Of a stretch of DNA of 8,845 nucleotides, positions 1 through 6,236 are shown in pieces (position 1 is the stretch's first letter; the number at the start of each line of letters is the position of its first letter). The notes beneath the pieces were generated by a model. That model was not told the origin of the DNA, made no database searches, and saw only the letters and a program-made list of their open reading frames with translations. Where the stretch lies: contig CAKUTL010000060.1 in NCBI GenBank assembly GCA_934692295.1, positions 1-8,845 on the forward strand, written 5' to 3'. Origin of the DNA: an uncultured Candidatus Melainabacteria bacterium. Lineage in GTDB: Bacteria; Cyanobacteriota; Vampirovibrionia; Gastranaerophilales; Gastranaerophilaceae. The position numbers and the translations under genes were made by a program.

Positions 1-111
1 AGTATAACTATTGGTGGATTTCCGATTTTAAAAATATATGAGCAAGAAACGGTTAAACGTTATTACCTGTTCAATTGCATTCCGATTTTAGAAGTTATGT
101 CTTATGCGTAG
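1..111 (+). CDS. 3' end of a gene entering from the left; possible polysaccharide glycosyltransferase tail
   Basis: Frame 1 is open from the first base to a TAG at 109-111, giving 36 residues with no start in the window. The peptide contains two spaced copies of a hydrophobic motif, GGFPILKIYEQ and LFNCIPILEV, separated by a charged linker ending in KRYYLF. Repeated (F/I)PIL(K/E)(I/V) units with a YLF lead-in are something I associate with the C-terminal tails of capsule and LPS glycosyltransferases in AT-rich bacteria. That assignment is from memory and weak. That the frame is coding is more secure: the codon use and composition look real and the DNA repeat TTCCGATTTTA is explained by the protein repeat. 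The product and total length cannot be seen. No terminator follows the stop directly. Confidence 0.55.
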   Translation, partial: SITIGGFPILKIYEQETVKRYYLFNCIPILEVMSYA

Positions 112-219
112 GGATGAAAAGCTCAAAATTAACAAATCTTTAATTGGAATATCTAAAACCTCTGAAAGTTTAAAAATCATTTTAAGATTTGAAATATGTT
201 GAATCTAAAATATATTTAA

Positions 220-296
220 CCAGAATTAACAGAACAAATTATTAACGGAACTTAGACGAAATAGTTGAGTTTGCACAAAAGCTAATGAATTTATAA
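220..296 (+). pseudogene. Short frame-broken coding remnant
   Basis: Frame 1 from 220 reads PELTEQIINGT and then hits TAG at 253. Shifting at about 250-252 into frame 3 continues as LDEIVEFAQKLMNL and stops at TAA 294-296. The joined peptide is amphipathic and protein-like. Just upstream, in a third frame at 143-193, the text IGISKTSESLKIIL also looks like helix-turn-helix coding sequence. Together they could be the eroded end of a ParB-like or other HTH protein. I do not recognise the family, and all pieces are short enough to arise by chance in AT-rich DNA. Confidence 0.22.
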
Positions 297-365
297 ATTG
301 TCTATATTTGTCACAACTATATTAACTGTATTCTTTTTTATTAGGAATTCTAATATCATTGCTGA

Positions 366-489
366 ATTATATCGGTGTAATGCCTCGTCACAACGGACAT
401 ATTAATTTGAGAGTTTGGTCTTATCTCTCTATCTAAGACTAAATGGTGGAGCGAACAGTCCAGTGAGCAAGAGGCTCAGTAACTTGACG
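366..489 (+). other. Possible structured RNA or degraded sequence in the leader region
   Basis: This block is visibly richer in G and C than its surroundings and has no intact reading frame. It can form a hairpin of 417-423 with 434-440 (GGTCTTA/TAAGACT, 10-nt loop) and a second of 464-468 with 474-478 (TGAGC/GCTCA, 5-nt loop). GCCTC at 382-386 can pair with GAGGC at 471-475, which competes with the second hairpin. CGTCA at 386-390 can pair with TGACG at 485-489. Such competing pairings are typical of regulatory RNA, but I recognise no known family. The orientation shown is assumed. An alternative is degenerate coding DNA, since fragments such as NGGANSPVSKRLSNL are readable. Confidence 0.25.
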
Positions 490-519
490 ATTATAAATAT
501 AAATTTCCGATTTTATAAA

Positions 520-546
520 TTCCCTGCAAAATTAAAAATCAGGGAA
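520..546. repeat. First copy of the TTCCCTG/CAGGGAA hairpin
   Basis: TTCCCTG at 520-526 is complementary to CAGGGAA at 540-546 with a 13-nt AT-only-like loop. The same arms recur at 611-617 and 630-636. This copy lacks a T run on the plus strand, so on its own it is a weak terminator. Confidence 0.5.
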
Positions 547-609
547 ATTCTATGATTGTTGTAAGTTTTTTAATTTTAAAATACTAGCTATAAAAGACTT
601 TTAAGCTAT

Positions 610-641
610 ATTCCCTGTTGTTTTAATATCAGGGAATTTTT
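610..641 (+). terminator. Terminator-like second copy of the CCCTG hairpin
   Basis: ATTCCCTG at 610-617 pairs perfectly with CAGGGAAT at 630-637 around a 12-nt loop, and five T residues follow (637-641). The 8-bp stem with a T run fits a Rho-independent terminator that would stop transcripts arriving from the left before the effector gene. It could also act as an attenuator in the leader of that gene. Confidence 0.45.
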
Positions 642-645
642 AAAA

Positions 646-674
646 TTAAATAGGTTAAAATTTTGATATATAAT
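646..674 (+). promoter_or_regulatory. Candidate promoter for the retron effector
   Basis: A perfect TATAAT lies at 669-674, with a poor -35 (TTAAAT, 646-651) 17 nt upstream. Transcription would begin at about the A of ATG 681, so the message could be leaderless. No Shine-Dalgarno motif sits near that ATG. In such AT-rich DNA a chance TATAAT is possible. Confidence 0.35.
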
Positions 675-680
675 AAAAAT

Positions 681-1613
681 ATGACTTACAAACGTTTAAA
701 ATCTTCAAATCTTGAAATATTAAATTCTATATATGTTAAAGTATTTAAAAAATTTCTATTTCATTCTTCTTATATATTTCTTTGTGGAAGTAGTGTAAAA
801 CAAAAAGATTCATTTCGAAGGTTGATAAATTTGAATCTTCCAAAACATTATAATGATATTAAAATAATATATCCTGAAAATATTTTTAAAAATTATCTGC
901 GTGATAATAAAAACAAAGATATGCTTGAATTAGAAACAGTGTTAGCAAGTAATGCAGATGCAATATGTATAATACATGAGTCATCAGGAAGTTTTGCTGA
1001 ATTAGGAGCATTTACTTATGATAATAAATCAAAATATTTCGACAGAATCATCGTTTTAACAGAGAAACAATTTAGTAGAAAACAAACTTTTTTGAATCAA
1101 GGACCTATAAAAAGAGTTAAAAACAAGTATAGAAAACATCAGTTGGTATATACAGAAGAAGATAAAAAAGATCTAAGTGATAATTTCCTAAATAATTTAC
1201 ATTCATTAATTTGTGATGTAAAAAAGAGTAATAGACCTTCAAAACAATATTGTATCAGAATTACGAACCTTGTAGGTTTAGCATATTTTATTTTAATATA
1301 TTTATATATCAAAAATAATGAAGACATAAACAAATTAAAAATAGATTTAAATTCATTTTATAAAAACAATAAAGAAATTAGTAAGTATTATAACAATAAA
1401 AATGTAAATGATAAAATATACCATGCTGCAATTCATTTTCTAAGTGAACAAGAAAAATTGGTAAAATTGGAAAATAATAATATAGAAATTAATAAAAAAG
1501 GCATAAGAGAAATTGAACGCCTAATGAATGTCACTAAAGAAAAAGTTAAAAATATTCAAGATAACATTGAAAATATAAAACTTGCCTATTTAGAACAAAA
1601 ATTATATAATTAG
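681..1613 (+). CDS. Retron effector: nucleoside deoxyribosyltransferase-like domain plus C-terminal winged helix (Ec86/St85 type)
   Basis: The 310-residue product matches what I recall of the Ec86 effector along its length. Motifs, numbered from ATG 681, are IFLCG (32-36), YPENIF (64-69), a LELETVLA helix (about 82-89), HESSGSFAELGAF (99-111) and FLNQGPIKR (137-145). Glu107 in SFAELGAF is the expected catalytic glutamate of this nucleoside deoxyribosyltransferase-like fold. The last 100 or so residues (AAIHFLSEQEKLVKL, then ITNKKG-like text) fit the winged-helix domain. Family knowledge: the effector damages the cell, reportedly by attacking nucleotides or NAD, when RT-msDNA inhibition fails. 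Start choice: ATG 681 puts 31 residues before IFLCG, as in Ec86. An in-frame TTG at 663 with a weak AGG at 652-654 is the alternative. It precedes the msr-msd RNA and RT and is likely co-transcribed with them. It is very rich in Asn and Lys codons, more AT-rich by eye than the right-hand genes, which suggests transfer. Confidence 0.9.
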   Translation: MTYKRLKSSNLEILNSIYVKVFKKFLFHSSYIFLCGSSVKQKDSFRRLINLNLPKHYNDIKIIYPENIFKNYLRDNKNKDMLELETVLASNADAICIIHESSGSFAELGAFTYDNKSKYFDRIIVLTEKQFSRKQTFLNQGPIKRVKNKYRKHQLVYTEEDKKDLSDNFLNNLHSLICDVKKSNRPSKQYCIRITNLVGLAYFILIYLYIKNNEDINKLKIDLNSFYKNNKEISKYYNNKNVNDKIYHAAIHFLSEQEKLVKLENNNIEINKKGIREIERLMNVTKEKVKNIQDNIENIKLAYLEQKLYN

Positions 1614-1616
1614 TAT

Positions 1617-1633
1617 AAGAGCTATATTCCTTA
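1617..1633 (+). repeat. Retron a1 arm
   Basis: This 17-nt arm begins four bases after the effector stop codon and is complementary to 1836-1852. The core AGCTATATTCCTTA pairs with TAAGGAGTATAGCT through 14 positions with one G-U. It brings the branch G1634 next to the cDNA start in the family mechanism. An 11-nt piece, AGCTATATTCC, also occurs at 604-614. Confidence 0.85.
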
Positions 1634-1835
1634 GCTTTTGTACATATAAAATAGCGGAGAATGATATGCTGACTCCAAGTTTCAAATGTTAACATCTAAG
1701 TAGAATCAAAGAAAATTTTCAATCTTAACAGATCTAAAAATTATCTTTGCTTCCACGAAGGAACAAAAAGAGTGTGTGTTCTTTTTCTCATTCCAAAAAC
1801 ACAGAGTAGGCACGCTCTTGACGGTGCTTCGCACG

Positions 1836-1852
1836 TAAGGAGTATAGCTTTT
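1836..1852 (+). repeat. Retron a2 arm, carrying the only RBS-like motif of the RT gene
   Basis: This arm is complementary to 1617-1633. It contains AAGGAG at 1837-1842, the one Shine-Dalgarno-like sequence ahead of the RT start. That motif is 17 nt from ATG 1860, longer than usual, and is buried in the a1/a2 duplex. RT translation may therefore depend on RNA folding. Confidence 0.8.
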
Positions 1853-1859
1853 TATTATT

Positions 1860-2774
1860 ATGAAAAATATAAAAGATTTTGCAAAAGAATTATCATTAGA
1901 TGTTAAAACAATTGAGAAATTAACAAGAGATAATTTTAATTACTATCATTTTACTATTCCAAAAAGAAATGGGGAGAAAAGATTAATTACAGCCCCAAAG
2001 GGTAAATTAAAAGTTATTCAAAAATGGATTCTTGTTAATTATTTAGAAAGGTATGCTATAGCAGAATGTGCTACGGCATTTATTAAGGGTGAACATGGTA
2101 TAAGAGTAAATGCAGAAGCTCATCTTAACAATAAATATATTTTAGAATTTGATTTAAAAGATTTTTTCCCAAATATTAAATTTTGGGCTGTTAGGGATTT
2201 ATTTTTAAGGATGAATTTGACCAGAAAAATTTCTTTATTATTTGCTAAATTATGCACTTATAATAAAAGACTCCCACAAGGAGCAATAACATCACCCTAT
2301 ATTTCGAATTTAATATGTTATGACTTAGATCTTGAATTATTAGAACTTTGTAATAACTATGATATAACTTATACCAGATACGCAGATGATCTCACATTTT
2401 CTTCTGATAGTTTATATTTATTATTTAGTTTAATGAAAGAAATTAGTGATATAATACGTAGTCATGGCTTTAAAATTAATTATGAAAAAACAAAAATATT
2501 GTATCCTTCTGCAAAACAAACTATAACAGGAATTACCATAAATAATGGGACCATAAAAGCTGATAAAAAATTGAAAAGAATGATTAGAACAAAATTATAT
2601 TACGGAGTTAAAAACAATAATATTACTGAATTAACCAAACTAATAGGTTATATTGCTTATGTAAATTCAATAGAGTCTGATTATAAATTAAGATTATATG
2701 ACTATTTCTCATCATTATTGCAAAAGTTTAGCAAAGAAGATTCTTGGGGATTGCTAAAGATATTAAATAAATAA
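1860..2774 (+). CDS. Retron reverse transcriptase
   Basis: The 304-residue protein is a compact retron RT, close in size to that of Ec86. Motifs in order are: fingers region FTIPKRNGEKRLITAP (31-46), the retron-typical NAxxH as NAEAH (84-88), motif A FDLKDFFPNI (97-106) with catalytic Asp98, LPQGAITSPYISNL (138-151), catalytic YADD (174-177), and ITG (222-224), a variant of the VTG in region Y that recognises the msr. It reverse transcribes the msd part of the adjacent RNA, primed from the 2'-OH of the branch G, to make msDNA. In the family the RT-msDNA complex neutralises the partner effector. It starts 8 to 11 nt after the a2 arm, a tight spacing typical of retrons. ATG 1860 is the natural start; the N-terminus MKNIKDFAKEL aligns with the usual retron RT start. 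It ends inside a perfect inverted repeat. No maturase or nuclease domain is fused. Confidence 0.95.
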   Translation: MKNIKDFAKELSLDVKTIEKLTRDNFNYYHFTIPKRNGEKRLITAPKGKLKVIQKWILVNYLERYAIAECATAFIKGEHGIRVNAEAHLNNKYILEFDLKDFFPNIKFWAVRDLFLRMNLTRKISLLFAKLCTYNKRLPQGAITSPYISNLICYDLDLELLELCNNYDITYTRYADDLTFSSDSLYLLFSLMKEISDIIRSHGFKINYEKTKILYPSAKQTITGITINNGTIKADKKLKRMIRTKLYYGVKNNNITELTKLIGYIAYVNSIESDYKLRLYDYFSSLLQKFSKEDSWGLLKILNK

Positions 2775-2812
2775 TAAAAGTGTATTTAATTTATTATTTA
2801 TTTAATATCTTT
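2756..2812 (+). terminator. Perfect 23-bp inverted repeat closing the retron unit
   Basis: Bases 2756-2778 are exactly complementary to 2790-2812 with an 11-nt loop. The left arm contains the last five RT codons and the TAA stop. The stem is nearly all A and T, and TTTATTTT follows on the plus side. It likely terminates transcription or protects the 3' end of the retron message. Its symmetry would work on both strands. Confidence 0.7.
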
Positions 2813-2874
2813 ATTTTCGTATAGTTTTCTGTTTGTTTAACTGATTCTAAGAAATATTTTAGACTTCGAATAGC

Positions 2875-2982
2875 TCATTTTTTATTGTTTTTTTTATATT
2901 TTACATATTCGACAAGAACCTTATTCGTAGTTTCAAGTTTTGAGTCTTTACTAGAATTGTAAAGGAATTCTTTTCCTTTCAT
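2875..2982 (-). other. Small doubtful reading frame (35 residues) in an otherwise empty 280-base gap
   Basis: On the minus strand a frame begins MKGKEFLYNSSKDSK and ends KYKKNNKK with TGA at 2875-2877. The open frame reaches further upstream as ITFGNFIK before a stop. The composition is protein-like but no RBS precedes the ATG, and I recognise no family. It may be the tail of a decayed gene. The rest of 2813-3095 is AT-rich with homopolymer T runs and no clear signal. Confidence 0.2.
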
Positions 2983-3095
2983 TTTTATAAAATTACCAAA
3001 CGTTATACAATCTTACAAACAATTTGACTGCTAGAATAGTACTCTATGCATATTGAGGCTATCAATTATTCTACATTTCTTATTATTAAAATAAG

Positions 3096-3983
3096 CTATT
3101 CAATAATAACTTCAATATTCCCTATTGCGTAAAGTGGAATATCATATAAGTTATTATCATTTAATTTGTAATCCGCAAAAGATGTTCTGACAGATTTTAC
3201 AGACTTATACTCTTGGATAAAATTTCTCAAACTTTTTGCCTTTAAATTTTTTTCCGCTTTTACTTCAACTGGGATAACGTGCCCGTCGAGTTGAACAACA
3301 AAATCTATTTCACTGCGACTTGAATCATTTGACCAATAATAAATCGGCATACCATCCTCGGCACTTTTTAATTGCTGATATACGTATTGTTCTGCAATTG
3401 CACCTTTAAATTCTCCAAATATTTTAGTCTGTTCCAATATGGTTTTTACATCCAAATTTGTTAAAGCTGACAATAAACCAACATCAACGACAAATAACTT
3501 AAATGCATCAAGATCTTGATAAGCAATAAGTGGTAAATCGGGCTTTTTTATACGATTGACCTGGTAAACCAAACCAGCATCTTTTAACCAAAGCAAAGCA
3601 AGCTCATATTCTTTTGCTCTTGCATCGTTTTTATGGCACTATAAATAAATTTTTTATTCTCTTTTGCAAGTTGTGACGGAATAGTTTGCCATAGCATTCT
3701 TATTTTTTCAACTGTATTTGCTGCTACATGTTTTGAAAAATCGTTTTCATAAGAAGCAAGAATTGTTTTTTGAATTTTTCGAACTCTCTTATAGTCACGA
3801 TTATTTATAAAATCCTGAACAACCTCCGGCATACCGCCTATATATCAATACATTTTAACAAGTTTTTCAAACTCATTATTAAAAATTTTTATCATTTGAA
3901 AGTCTTTTTTCTCAATAAGTTCAATAAATCTTTCTTCGCCTAGTGCCATTGCAAATTCCAAAAATTCATCGGATAAAGATTTA
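3096..3983 (-). pseudogene. Remnant of an AAA-family ATP-binding protein with DUF4143 C-terminal domain
   Basis: The C-terminal half is well preserved: WLKDAGLVYQVNRIKKPDLP, then a DUF4143 domain with SEIDFVVQ and IPVEVKAEKN, the D and E-x-K pair of a PD-(D/E)XK-like fold, ending at TAG 3096-3098. Upstream the frame is lost at a T5 run on the plus strand (3628-3632); restoring one base joins FIYSAIK to NDARAKEYELALLW. Further on, an in-frame TGA at about 3840 interrupts LVKMY and YIGGMPEVVQDF. Before that, FLEFAMALGEERFIELIEKKD is readable to about 3983, where homology ends at an in-frame stop. The AAA_14 N-terminal half, including Walker A, is missing. Intact relatives run to around 400 residues. 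Three independent lesions make this a dead gene. Such ATPases are common, often multi-copy and laterally moved in gut bacteria. Confidence 0.85.
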
Positions 3984-3989
3984 AATTAT

Positions 3990-4124
3990 AGCGGTTCAGA
4001 ACCTGTTGGCGACACTATATTTATGCAATTAGTTGAAACCTCTGCGAAATTCAATAATTATAATTATACAATTAATCGTGGGCAAATTATTTTTGAACCA
4101 CTTAAAGGACATGAAAACTTATGA
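3990..4124 (+). pseudogene. 3' fragment of a gene upstream of the exported protein gene
   Basis: A plus-strand frame reads SGSEPVGDTIFMQL and onward to GQIIFEPLKGHENL, ending at TGA 4122-4124. That stop overlaps the ATG of the next gene in a four-base ATGA, the mark of translational coupling in an operon. To the left it runs straight into the antisense ATPase remnant, where the open frame is a shadow and has no plausible start. I read it as a gene cut off at about 3984-3990 by insertion or deletion. An ATG at 4023 could still start a 33-residue peptide. I do not recognise the family. Confidence 0.5.
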
Positions 4125-6070
4125 AAAAACTAATAATTTTTTTATTGGGGGCATTTATTCTATGCCCCCCTTTCTCTTATGGAAGCGAAACAAATGCAAT
4201 AAAAACATATCCTGTTAAAGGAATATTCATATCTAATGGTGCTACAAGTGATGAATTTAAAAACTTTTATGAAAATAAAACAACTAAAGATATGTTCATT
4301 GCTAAATTTATCAAAGAATACAGAAATAATTTTGTAAATTCTATAGATGAAATCAATGACTTAAATAAATATAAAACACTTGTAAGTTATATCAGTATTC
4401 CAAGAGTATCAAAATATGTTGATAGAAAACCAAATGGTGATATCATTTATTTGCCGTTAACAATGAGTCTGAGTTTTGTCAATATTATTACAGGTGAAAC
4501 AATTTACTCAAACTCTAAAACAATATATGGGGCAACCTCAAATGATGATTTTCAAACGATAAGTAATATTTATACAGAAAGCTACAATAAAGCAATCGAT
4601 GGTTTAATTATAGAATCAAAAGAAAAATTTCATCCGTTTGAAATTCCTGTTAAAGTAATCGACAACTATAAAAATTTATTTATATTAAACAAAGGAACAG
4701 AATCAGGAATTGCAGAAGATGACGAATTATTTGATGAAAATTCAAACCAACTATCAATCATATATTCAACCACCGGATATTCTATAGGGAAAAATGAGTT
4801 TGGTTATGATATTGCACCAAACACTACATTTATAAAACAATCAAATAATGGCGGTGTTAATCAAATAAAGAAACCAAAAGTTTTATTGATAAATGATGTT
4901 GCTAATGAATCAATCTATGATTTGTTATCGACAAGTCTTGGTGAGGATTCAAAAATCAATCTTATAACAATAAATCCAACTTTTAATACAATGAGAAGTA
5001 CTGTATTTAAGTTGAACAACTTAGCCTCAGTTGAAATAGAACAACTTCAAAGAAATTTACCGGATTATTTCTTGTATTTTACGTTTACAAAACCAATTAA
5101 AACAAGCATAACATTAAATAGAGCAGGTTTAAAAAATGAATATTTTCAAATGATGGCTTGCGGTACTATTTTTGATAAATCAGGGGAAATAGTATTTTCA
5201 CAATGTACAGACGAAACTTCCGACGGTAGAGCCAGCGATAGTCAATACGGTGCGTCTGACACAGACAGGGTCGAAATTTTATCAAAAAATTTAATCGGTA
5301 AACTTTCTGAAAAAATCAATGAACAAATAAATTTCAAAGATTTTGAGTTCAAAATAAAAGAAGTAAATAAAGATGAAATAACATTAGAAGATAAGTCCGA
5401 AAATTTAAGAGAAGGAAACGCTATTACACTTTACAAAAAAATTAAAACTAATAATAGTGAATATTTAATTCCAATGTTTAAATATAATGTTGTAGAAGTG
5501 TCCAAAGGATTGGCAAGATGTCAATTTGATTTTCCATATCTTGACAATGCTGATAAACCCTCCAAATCAAATATTGCAAAATCAACAATAATAGTTTCAC
5601 CAAACGGTTCTAATTTTTACCAAGTTTCAACTGAAAATATGGCAATGAACGGTAATGAAATTGAAATAAAAAATTTAGACAAATTTATATTACCAATTAT
5701 CGGTTCAGGATTTAAAAAACCACTTGCACTGGATAGTAATATTGTTGCAAATAAAGTTGCCATGATAAATAATTCTGCAATGTTCAAAAGCACCTTAAAA
5801 ATTCCGGAAAATAATTCCAATTTAATAGTAAAACCTGTATACAAAATATCTTTGAAAAAACATAAAGTAAAAGGGTTTACCCAAACAAATACATATGCAA
5901 TATATGCCGGAGTAGAAACATATAATAATGGTAAAAAACTTGCCCCAAAAGCACTTTCACAAGATGTTATAATAACGTTGCCGCTAAAAAATTATGAAAA
6001 TCTTTTGAATTATGAACTTCAAAAAGCAATTTATCCCCTTATGCAAACAATTGTTACTACATTCAAGTAA
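4121..6070 (+). CDS. Exported protein of unknown function, FlgT-like and CsgG/LpoB-like modules
   Basis: The 649-residue product has a clear signal peptide: KK, a hydrophobic core LIIFLLGAFILC, then a likely signal peptidase I site after SYG (residue 21). Cys15 is not in a lipobox, so it is probably a soluble or envelope-associated periplasmic protein. Residues about 170-215 (FEIPVKVIDNYKNLFILNKG, then GIAEDDELF) resemble the short beta module of FlgT C-termini, and residues about 403-490 (FEFKIKEVNKDEITLEDKS, LREGNAITLY) look like a second copy. Between them, about 250-390 (PKVLLINDVANESIYDLL onward) has a CsgG/LpoB-like look. These are pattern impressions, not firm hits. Start: ATG 4121 has AAAGGA at 4104-4109, 11 nt upstream, and overlaps the stop of the truncated gene before it. 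A strong hairpin terminator follows at 6100. Loss of the 5' partner gene may have cost it its promoter. Confidence 0.8.
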   Translation: MKKLIIFLLGAFILCPPFSYGSETNAIKTYPVKGIFISNGATSDEFKNFYENKTTKDMFIAKFIKEYRNNFVNSIDEINDLNKYKTLVSYISIPRVSKYVDRKPNGDIIYLPLTMSLSFVNIITGETIYSNSKTIYGATSNDDFQTISNIYTESYNKAIDGLIIESKEKFHPFEIPVKVIDNYKNLFILNKGTESGIAEDDELFDENSNQLSIIYSTTGYSIGKNEFGYDIAPNTTFIKQSNNGGVNQIKKPKVLLINDVANESIYDLLSTSLGEDSKINLITINPTFNTMRSTVFKLNNLASVEIEQLQRNLPDYFLYFTFTKPIKTSITLNRAGLKNEYFQMMACGTIFDKSGEIVFSQCTDETSDGRASDSQYGASDTDRVEILSKNLIGKLSEKINEQINFKDFEFKIKEVNKDEITLEDKSENLREGNAITLYKKIKTNNSEYLIPMFKYNVVEVSKGLARCQFDFPYLDNADKPSKSNIAKSTIIVSPNGSNFYQVSTENMAMNGNEIEIKNLDKFILPIIGSGFKKPLALDSNIVANKVAMINNSAMFKSTLKIPENNSNLIVKPVYKISLKKHKVKGFTQTNTYAIYAGVETYNNGKKLAPKALSQDVIITLPLKNYENLLNYELQKAIYPLMQTIVTTFK

Positions 6071-6099
6071 TTCAATAGTGGACATCTCTAATTTATACA

Positions 6100-6140
6100 A
6101 AAAGAGTTATTGGTTAAATATGACAATAACTCTTTTATTT
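6100..6140 (+). terminator. Rho-independent terminator after the exported protein gene
   Basis: AAAAGAGTTATTG at 6100-6112 pairs perfectly with CAATAACTCTTTT at 6124-6136 around an 11-nt loop, followed by ATTTT. The minus-strand reading also ends in a T run, so it may serve as a back-up for the tmRNA. Confidence 0.8.
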
Positions 6141-6165
6141 TCCCAATTATATTTCTCTAAAATTT

Positions 6166-6191
6166 CAAAAAGCCCGCTATTTGCGGGCTTT
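6166..6191 (-). terminator. ssrA: Rho-independent terminator of the tmRNA gene
   Basis: Read on the minus strand, AAAGCCCGC pairs with GCGGGCTTT around AAATA, followed directly by a T run. The GC-rich stem lies 45 bases past the mature tmRNA 3' end. Confidence 0.85.
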
Positions 6192-6236
6192 AGCCGTATT
6201 AATTTTGGTCTTATTGCTCTTTTGTGGACTAAAAAC

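Larger units (their letters stand above)
1617..1852 (+). ncRNA. Retron msr-msd RNA, template and primer for msDNA
   Basis: The segment between effector and RT has the layout of a retron RNA. Its ends are complementary: a1 at 1617-1633 pairs with a2 at 1836-1852 over 17 positions, with two G-U pairs. Directly after a1 comes the CCTTAGC context; G1634 is the expected branch guanosine for the 2'-5' link, as in CCCTTAGC of Ec86. The msr part can form a hairpin of GGAG 1656-1659 with CTCC 1673-1676 and contains the palindromes ATGTTAACAT (1686-1695) and GAAAATTTTC (1711-1720). The msd part, roughly 1745-1835, holds a long hairpin: GGAA 1761-1764 and AAAAAGA 1765-1772 region against TCTTTTT 1780-1786 and TTCC 1791-1794. 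A GC-rich hairpin GTGC/GCAC (1824-1834) abuts a2. Exact msr/msd borders are inferred, not seen. Confidence 0.85.

Noticed and set aside
404..420. Similarity to the conserved 5' start of 16S rRNA (AATTTGAGAGTTTGGTC)
   Set aside because: The match stops after about 17 bases and no rRNA sequence follows; most likely chance.
19..514. TTCCGATTTTA three times (20, 80, 504) as a CRISPR or transposon repeat
   Set aside because: The first two copies encode the FPIL and IPIL protein repeat of the left gene; there is no regular spacing and only three copies.
1139..1333. Minus-strand open frame opposite the effector gene
   Set aside because: Antisense shadow of a well-supported gene, without an RBS or family features.
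3833..3845. In-frame TGA as a recoded Trp or Gly codon
   Set aside because: The intact genes use TGG for Trp and contain no in-frame TGA, and the ATPase remnant has other lesions, so this is a nonsense mutation.
4033..4218. Plus-strand 61-residue open frame across the start of the exported protein gene
   Set aside because: It overlaps both the coupled upstream tail and the signal peptide in another frame, with no RBS of its own.
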